Positions 60,798-64,000 of a stretch of 64,000 bases of DNA are shown here, piece by piece. The notes under the pieces were generated by a model that searched no databases, was not told the DNA's origin, and worked only from the letters and a program-made list of their open reading frames with translations. Within the stretch, counting starts at the first letter, position 1, and each line of letters opens with the position of its first letter. Source of the DNA: WLMZ01 sp037139095 (GTDB taxonomy: Bacteria; Actinomycetota; Acidimicrobiia; Acidimicrobiales; Ilumatobacteraceae); NCBI GenBank assembly GCA_037139095.1, contig JBAXHD010000011.1, positions 4,899 through 68,898 on the forward strand, given 5' to 3'. A program made the position numbers and the translations under genes.

Positions 60798-61757
60798 TCA
60801 GGCCAGCCCAGAAAGCATCTGATCCGCGGCACCCCACGGGTCGAGCTGGCGGTGCAACACGTCGCTCTGCAACGACTCCCAACGATCGCCACCGCAAATC
60901 TCGCGTGCCCGTTGATGAAGGCGACGAGCCACAATGTCACGAAGCTCTTCGCGCAAACGGAACTCGCGACGCTGGTCGAGCACACCATGGTCGGTGATGA
61001 ACTGACGATGCTCGAGCACGGCGTCCCACAGTTCGGGCACGCCCTGCGACGTGGTGCCAACGGTTGTGAGAATCGGCGGAGTCCAATCGTCGTGCGACAG
61101 ATCGGAGAGTTCGAGCATTTGCTCAAGATCGCGGCGCGTCTCGGCGGTTCCTTTGCGATCGCTCTTGTTGATTACGAAGATGTCGGCGATCTCCATCAGA
61201 CCCGCTTTGTTGGCCTGCACAGAATCGCCCCAGCCAGGGTTGACCACCACAACTGTGGTGTCGGCTTTGCCCGCGATCTCGACCTCAACCTGTCCGACGC
61301 CAACGGTCTCAACCAAGATCCATTCGCGACCCACGGCATCGAGCAGGCGAATGGCTTCGGGAGTAGACAGCGACAAGCCGCCAAGATGGCCACGAGTAGC
61401 CATCGAGCGAATGAACACACCCGGGTCGGTGGCGTGATCTTGCATTCGCACGCGATCGCCCAAAATGGCGCCACCGGTAAACGGTGACGACGGATCGATG
61501 GCCAACACCGCAACCTCGAGTTGCATCGAGCGCAGGTGTCCGATGGTTGCCGATGTCAGCGTGCTCTTGCCAGCGCCCGGCGCACCGGTAAGGCCCACGG
61601 TGTACGCACGGCCGCCCAGTGGATACGACAGCCGCCCAATGGTGCGGGCTTCTTCGTCGCCGCGCTCAATGAGCGACAGCAAACGAGCGAGTGCTCCCCG
61701 GTCGCCGCCACATGCGGCGCTAAACATTTCTTCGACGGATCGATTCTGGCGAGCCAC
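60798..61757 (-). CDS. meaB: Methylmalonyl-CoA mutase-associated GTPase MeaB
   Basis: 319 residues from GTG 61757; ATG 61727 is an alternative. G3E-type GTPase with P-loop GLTGAPGAGKSTLTSA, the switch region VETVGVGQVEVEIAG, and NKSDRKG. It loads and protects the B12 cofactor of methylmalonyl-CoA mutase or a related mutase. The mutase itself is not in the window. It is 4 bases after the Nfu-like gene and upstream of the enoyl-CoA hydratase gene on the same strand. Confidence 0.93.
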   Translation of the reverse strand: MARQNRSVEEMFSAACGGDRGALARLLSLIERGDEEARTIGRLSYPLGGRAYTVGLTGAPGAGKSTLTSATIGHLRSMQLEVAVLAIDPSSPFTGGAILGDRVRMQDHATDPGVFIRSMATRGHLGGLSLSTPEAIRLLDAVGREWILVETVGVGQVEVEIAGKADTTVVVVNPGWGDSVQANKAGLMEIADIFVINKSDRKGTAETRRDLEQMLELSDLSHDDWTPPILTTVGTTSQGVPELWDAVLEHRQFITDHGVLDQRREFRLREELRDIVARRLHQRAREICGGDRWESLQSDVLHRQLDPWGAADQMLSGLA

Positions 61758-61761
61758 GAAA

Positions 61762-61986
61762 CTAGACCGCCACAACCTCGGTGACACCGTCGACACGGTC
61801 GCGCATGATGCGCTCGATACCGGCCTTGAGGGTCTGCGTGCTGGCCGGGCATGTGCCACAGGCCCCCACGAGGGTGACCGACACAACTCCGGTGGCCTCA
61901 TCGACATCTTTGAGTTCGATATCGCCACCATCGGCCTGAAGAGCAGGCCGGATGATCTCAATACATTCTTCGACTTGGGCGCGCAT
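61762..61986 (-). CDS. NifU C-terminal (Nfu) domain iron-sulfur scaffold
   Basis: 74 residues, a complete single Nfu domain: RPALQADGGDIELKDVD and the cluster-binding GACGTCPAST with CxxC. It transfers Fe-S clusters to target proteins. It lies four bases before meaB, so the two are probably co-transcribed. Confidence 0.92.
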   Translation of the reverse strand: MRAQVEECIEIIRPALQADGGDIELKDVDEATGVVSVTLVGACGTCPASTQTLKAGIERIMRDRVDGVTEVVAV

Positions 61987-62049
61987 GTGGTGTTACCTCT
62001 GTCTTGACCGCGCTCTATCTAAGCACGACCACCGGTAGATTTGCCGTTT

Positions 62050-62277
62050 GTGACAACAATTCGCGCCATTGCACACATTCCTTCCGCAACCCACACCCTC
62101 GCCACTGTCGTGGCTCATCAGGGTGGCTGGGACGAAGGCCTGATTGTCGCTGGTCCGTTGCTGGTCATCGTTGGCTTACTGTGGTTGGCTCGCTATCGAG
62201 CCTCAAAACTCGAGCACCCGCAGCCGCCCGCCGACACTGCCACCCCCTCGAGCGCCACTCCCTCAAGCGACAGCTAA
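62050..62277 (+). CDS. Small single-span membrane protein
   Basis: 75 residues from GTG 62050. One TM helix (EGLIVAGPLLVIVGLLWLARY, about 31-50) is followed by a polar Pro/Ser-rich tail. TAGATT ends 8 nt before the GTG, a leaderless pattern. Family not recognised. A perfect palindrome lies 51 bases after the stop. Confidence 0.55.
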   Translation: MTTIRAIAHIPSATHTLATVVAHQGGWDEGLIVAGPLLVIVGLLWLARYRASKLEHPQPPADTATPSSATPSSDS

Positions 62278-62328
62278 CCCGCCTCGCCCCGTCCCCCATC
62301 TCGCCGGTTTCTCGCCCACCCTCGTTAC

Positions 62329-62371
62329 ATGGGCGCGATTTGGGACAGCAGTTGTCCCAAATCGCGCCCAT
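62329..62371. repeat. Perfect 19-bp inverted repeat, REP-like
   Basis: The arms 62329-62347 and 62353-62371 are perfectly complementary with loop GCAGT. It lies between two convergent genes and could be a terminator, but the unusual sequence (ATGGGCGCGATTTGGGACA) and lack of a U-tract suggest a dispersed palindromic element. Confidence 0.55.
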
Positions 62372-62383
62372 GCGGGCTGAGCG

Positions 62384-62433
62384 GACGTGAATGCGCGGCG
62401 GATTGACCTGGCCGACGTGGATGCCGCGGCGGA
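62384..62433. repeat. Imperfect direct repeat beside the palindrome
   Basis: Two copies of GACGTGRATGC(C)GCGGCGGA at 62384-62402 and 62414-62433 differ by one substitution and one inserted base. The second copy ends at the murA stop codon. Confidence 0.6.
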
Positions 62434-63708
62434 CTAGCGGCGGGTGATGTCGGCGCCGAGAATCGACAGTCGGCCAACGAGATCGTCGTAGCCGCGATCG
62501 ATGTGGTCGACACCAGTAATCACCGTTTCGCCTTCGGCGACGAGACCAGCCACTACTAGCGCTGCGCCCGCACGAATATCGGGGGCCTTTACCGGAGCAC
62601 CCGACAACCGAGCAACGCCACGAACCACAGCATGATGTCCGTCGGTGCTGATATCGGCGCCAAGGCGCAACAGTTCTTCTACGTAGCGGAAGCGACCCGG
62701 ATACAGGTTCTCAGTAACGATGCCCACGCCATCGGCCACAGAGAGCATGGTGACGATGAGCGGCTTGTAGTCGGTGGCAATGCCCGGATACGGCAGTGTG
62801 GCCACATCGACCGAACGCAAACGCTTGGGTGCAAACACCGCTAGGCCATGGGTCTGCGGAGTGATCTGCAGGCCCATGTCGACAAAGCGGCGAATCAACA
62901 TCTCCATGTGTTCGGCGCGCGCATTGCGCAAGGTGATCTCGCCACCCGTAACGGCCGCCGCTGCAATATAGGTGGCCGCCTGAATTCGGTCGGGCACAAT
63001 TTCGTGGGTGACGGGCCGCAGCGAATCGCGCTCGACCCCATGGATCACCAACGTGGACGAACCAATGCCCTCAATGTCGGCGCCCATCGCTACAAGAAAT
63101 TCGCACAGGTCGCCAATCTCGGGCTCACGCGCAGCGTTATCGATGACCGTGGTTCCCTTGGCGAACACGGCCGCCGTGAGCAAATTCTCGGTGGCCCCAA
63201 CGCTAGGGAACTCAAAGGTGATCTTGGCTCCATGCAAACGCTCAGCGCGAGCCTCGAGGTAGCCGTGGTGCAGTTGGAACGTGGCGCCCATCGCCTCGAG
63301 ACCCGACAGGTGCATATCGATGGGCCGACTACCGAAGTCGTCGCCACCGGGCAGCGAGAGCCTCACCTCGCCGTAACGAGTGAGCAGTGGGCCGAGCACG
63401 TTGATCGACGCACGAATTCGTTCAACAAGTTCGTACGGTGCCACCGGCGTGATCGAGCCATGATGGGTCAGCACCAGCGTGGTGGGATCGCTCGGGTGAC
63501 GAGCCGACGAAACGCCGATGGCATCGAGCAAATCGCCCATAATCGCGACGTCGGCGATTGCAGGAACGTTGGTGAGCGTGGTCACGCCGTCGACCAATAG
63601 CGACGCCGCCATCAGTTTCAGCACCGAGTTCTTTGCACCGGGCACGGTGATCTCGCCCTCGAGCGGACCACTGCCACGAACCACAATCTGTTCCGCGCCC
63701 AAATCCAT
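62434..63708 (-). CDS. murA: UDP-N-acetylglucosamine 1-carboxyvinyltransferase
   Basis: 424 residues, full-length EPSP-synthase fold. VPGAKNSVLKLMAASLL near the N-terminus holds the conserved Lys-Asn; the PEP loop reads LPGGDDFGSRPIDMHLSGLEAMGA, with Asp where most bacteria have the fosfomycin-sensitive Cys115. The C-terminus has DIRAGAALVVAGLVAEG. First committed step of peptidoglycan synthesis. It diverges from the next gene with only 20 bases between starts. Confidence 0.96.
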   Translation of the reverse strand: MDLGAEQIVVRGSGPLEGEITVPGAKNSVLKLMAASLLVDGVTTLTNVPAIADVAIMGDLLDAIGVSSARHPSDPTTLVLTHHGSITPVAPYELVERIRASINVLGPLLTRYGEVRLSLPGGDDFGSRPIDMHLSGLEAMGATFQLHHGYLEARAERLHGAKITFEFPSVGATENLLTAAVFAKGTTVIDNAAREPEIGDLCEFLVAMGADIEGIGSSTLVIHGVERDSLRPVTHEIVPDRIQAATYIAAAAVTGGEITLRNARAEHMEMLIRRFVDMGLQITPQTHGLAVFAPKRLRSVDVATLPYPGIATDYKPLIVTMLSVADGVGIVTENLYPGRFRYVEELLRLGADISTDGHHAVVRGVARLSGAPVKAPDIRAGAALVVAGLVAEGETVITGVDHIDRGYDDLVGRLSILGADITRR

Positions 63709-63728
63709 CGCACCAGTATGCTCCCGAT

Positions 63729-64000
63729 GTGGTGGGGAGTCAGCGCATTGTCCGAGAACTACCCGCTACCGAGGCCAACACCGCTCACGCGCTTGCTCCG
63801 CGCAACGACTTCGTCAAAGAAGAAGCCGGCACTACCGATGCTGCGGTGCACACCTTTACGCAGGCCGAGGGGCCGTTCACGCACTACGAACGAACGGTAG
63901 AAATCGACGCGACAACGGTTCGAGAGACAACGCGTTATCGCCTCGCGATCCCTTGGTTCGGATGGCTGTTCAGAAGTCCGGTGCGGCGTACCATCGCACG
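63729..64000 (+). CDS. Start of an uncharacterised protein (runs off the right edge)
   Basis: An open frame from GTG 63729 to the window end, about 90 codons, beginning VVGSQRIVRELPATEANTAH. The first 75 residues are polar with FTHYERTVEIDATTVRETTRY, followed by RLAIPWFGWLFRSPVRRTIA, which looks like the entry to a membrane domain. TATGCT (63717-63722) ends 6 nt before the GTG. It may be a transporter with a cytosolic N-terminal part; this is a guess because the rest is outside the window. Confidence 0.55.
   Translation, partial: MVGSQRIVRELPATEANTAHALAPRNDFVKEEAGTTDAAVHTFTQAEGPFTHYERTVEIDATTVRETTRYRLAIPWFGWLFRSPVRRTIA

Noticed and set aside
1..64000. CRISPR arrays, insertion sequences, tRNA genes or prophage
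   Set aside because: No regular spaced repeats, transposase or integrase motifs, tRNA cloverleaf with CCA end, or phage structural genes were seen.

Overview
The window comes from a high-GC actinobacterium, most likely of the class Acidimicrobiia (Ilumatobacter-like); this placement is inference from gene content, without a phylogenetic marker. Supporting signs are an IclR-type regulator divergent from leuCD, an F420-type LLM oxidoreductase, a PASTA kinase-like protein, a GT4-type glycogen synthase, MurA with Asp in place of the active-site Cys, 12-TM and 14-TM transporters with cytosolic extensions, and many start codons that lie 6-9 nt behind a -10-like hexamer with no Shine-Dalgarno sequence (leaderless mRNAs). 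Coding density is very high, with frequent 4-base ATGA/GTGA overlaps. No rRNA, tRNA, CRISPR array, transposase or prophage gene was seen.

Layout. 1-7814 is an unusual accessory cluster: an MFS/nucleotide-translocase-like carrier running off the left edge, a HAMP receptor without an output domain, a free-standing adenylation domain, a carrier protein, a GNAT acyltransferase, and a large ABC-exporter-like protein whose ATPase motifs are all degraded and which carries a cyclic-nucleotide-binding domain and a winged helix. 7822-14004 holds an acyl-CoA dehydrogenase, an unknown protein, cimA, ilvE and leuB on the minus strand; the 880-base gap before cimA contains a leader-peptide attenuator with four consecutive Ile codons and a possible unidentified structured RNA on the plus strand. 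14072-26331 holds greA, a hydrolase, a UbiB/ABC1 kinase-like protein, an FKBP lipoprotein, the IclR/leuCD pair, a DEAD-box helicase, a transsulfuration enzyme, a second hydrolase and homospermidine synthase with a 44-residue coupled ORF in front.

27460-33042 is a MacB-type ABC export operon with two adaptor proteins that carry peptidoglycan-binding modules. leuA (33248) follows a Leu-codon attenuator of the same design as the cimA one. Then come a small membrane protein, a ferredoxin, pyrF, serA, an SCP2 protein, an MFS exporter, an SDR, a PASTA pseudokinase-like protein, ligA, a MetE-like protein, mnmA and a cysteine desulfurase, a methyltransferase, galT, azlCD, the glycogen genes glgB, glgA and glgP, a DMT exporter, an enoyl-CoA hydratase, meaB, an Nfu-type scaffold, and murA. 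A further gene starts at 63729 and runs off the right edge.

How the genes fit together. Branched-chain amino acid synthesis is spread over three loci (cimA-ilvE-leuB, leuCD, leuA). Isoleucine can be made from pyruvate by citramalate, sharing LeuCD and LeuB with leucine. Each committed step appears to have its own transcriptional sensor: an Ile-codon leader for cimA, a Leu-codon leader for leuA, and an NdgR-like IclR regulator for leuCD. The azlCD pair could export surplus branched-chain amino acids. The most unusual parts are the attenuator pair, the adenylation/carrier/GNAT/pseudo-ABC cluster, and the pseudokinase with PASTA repeats.
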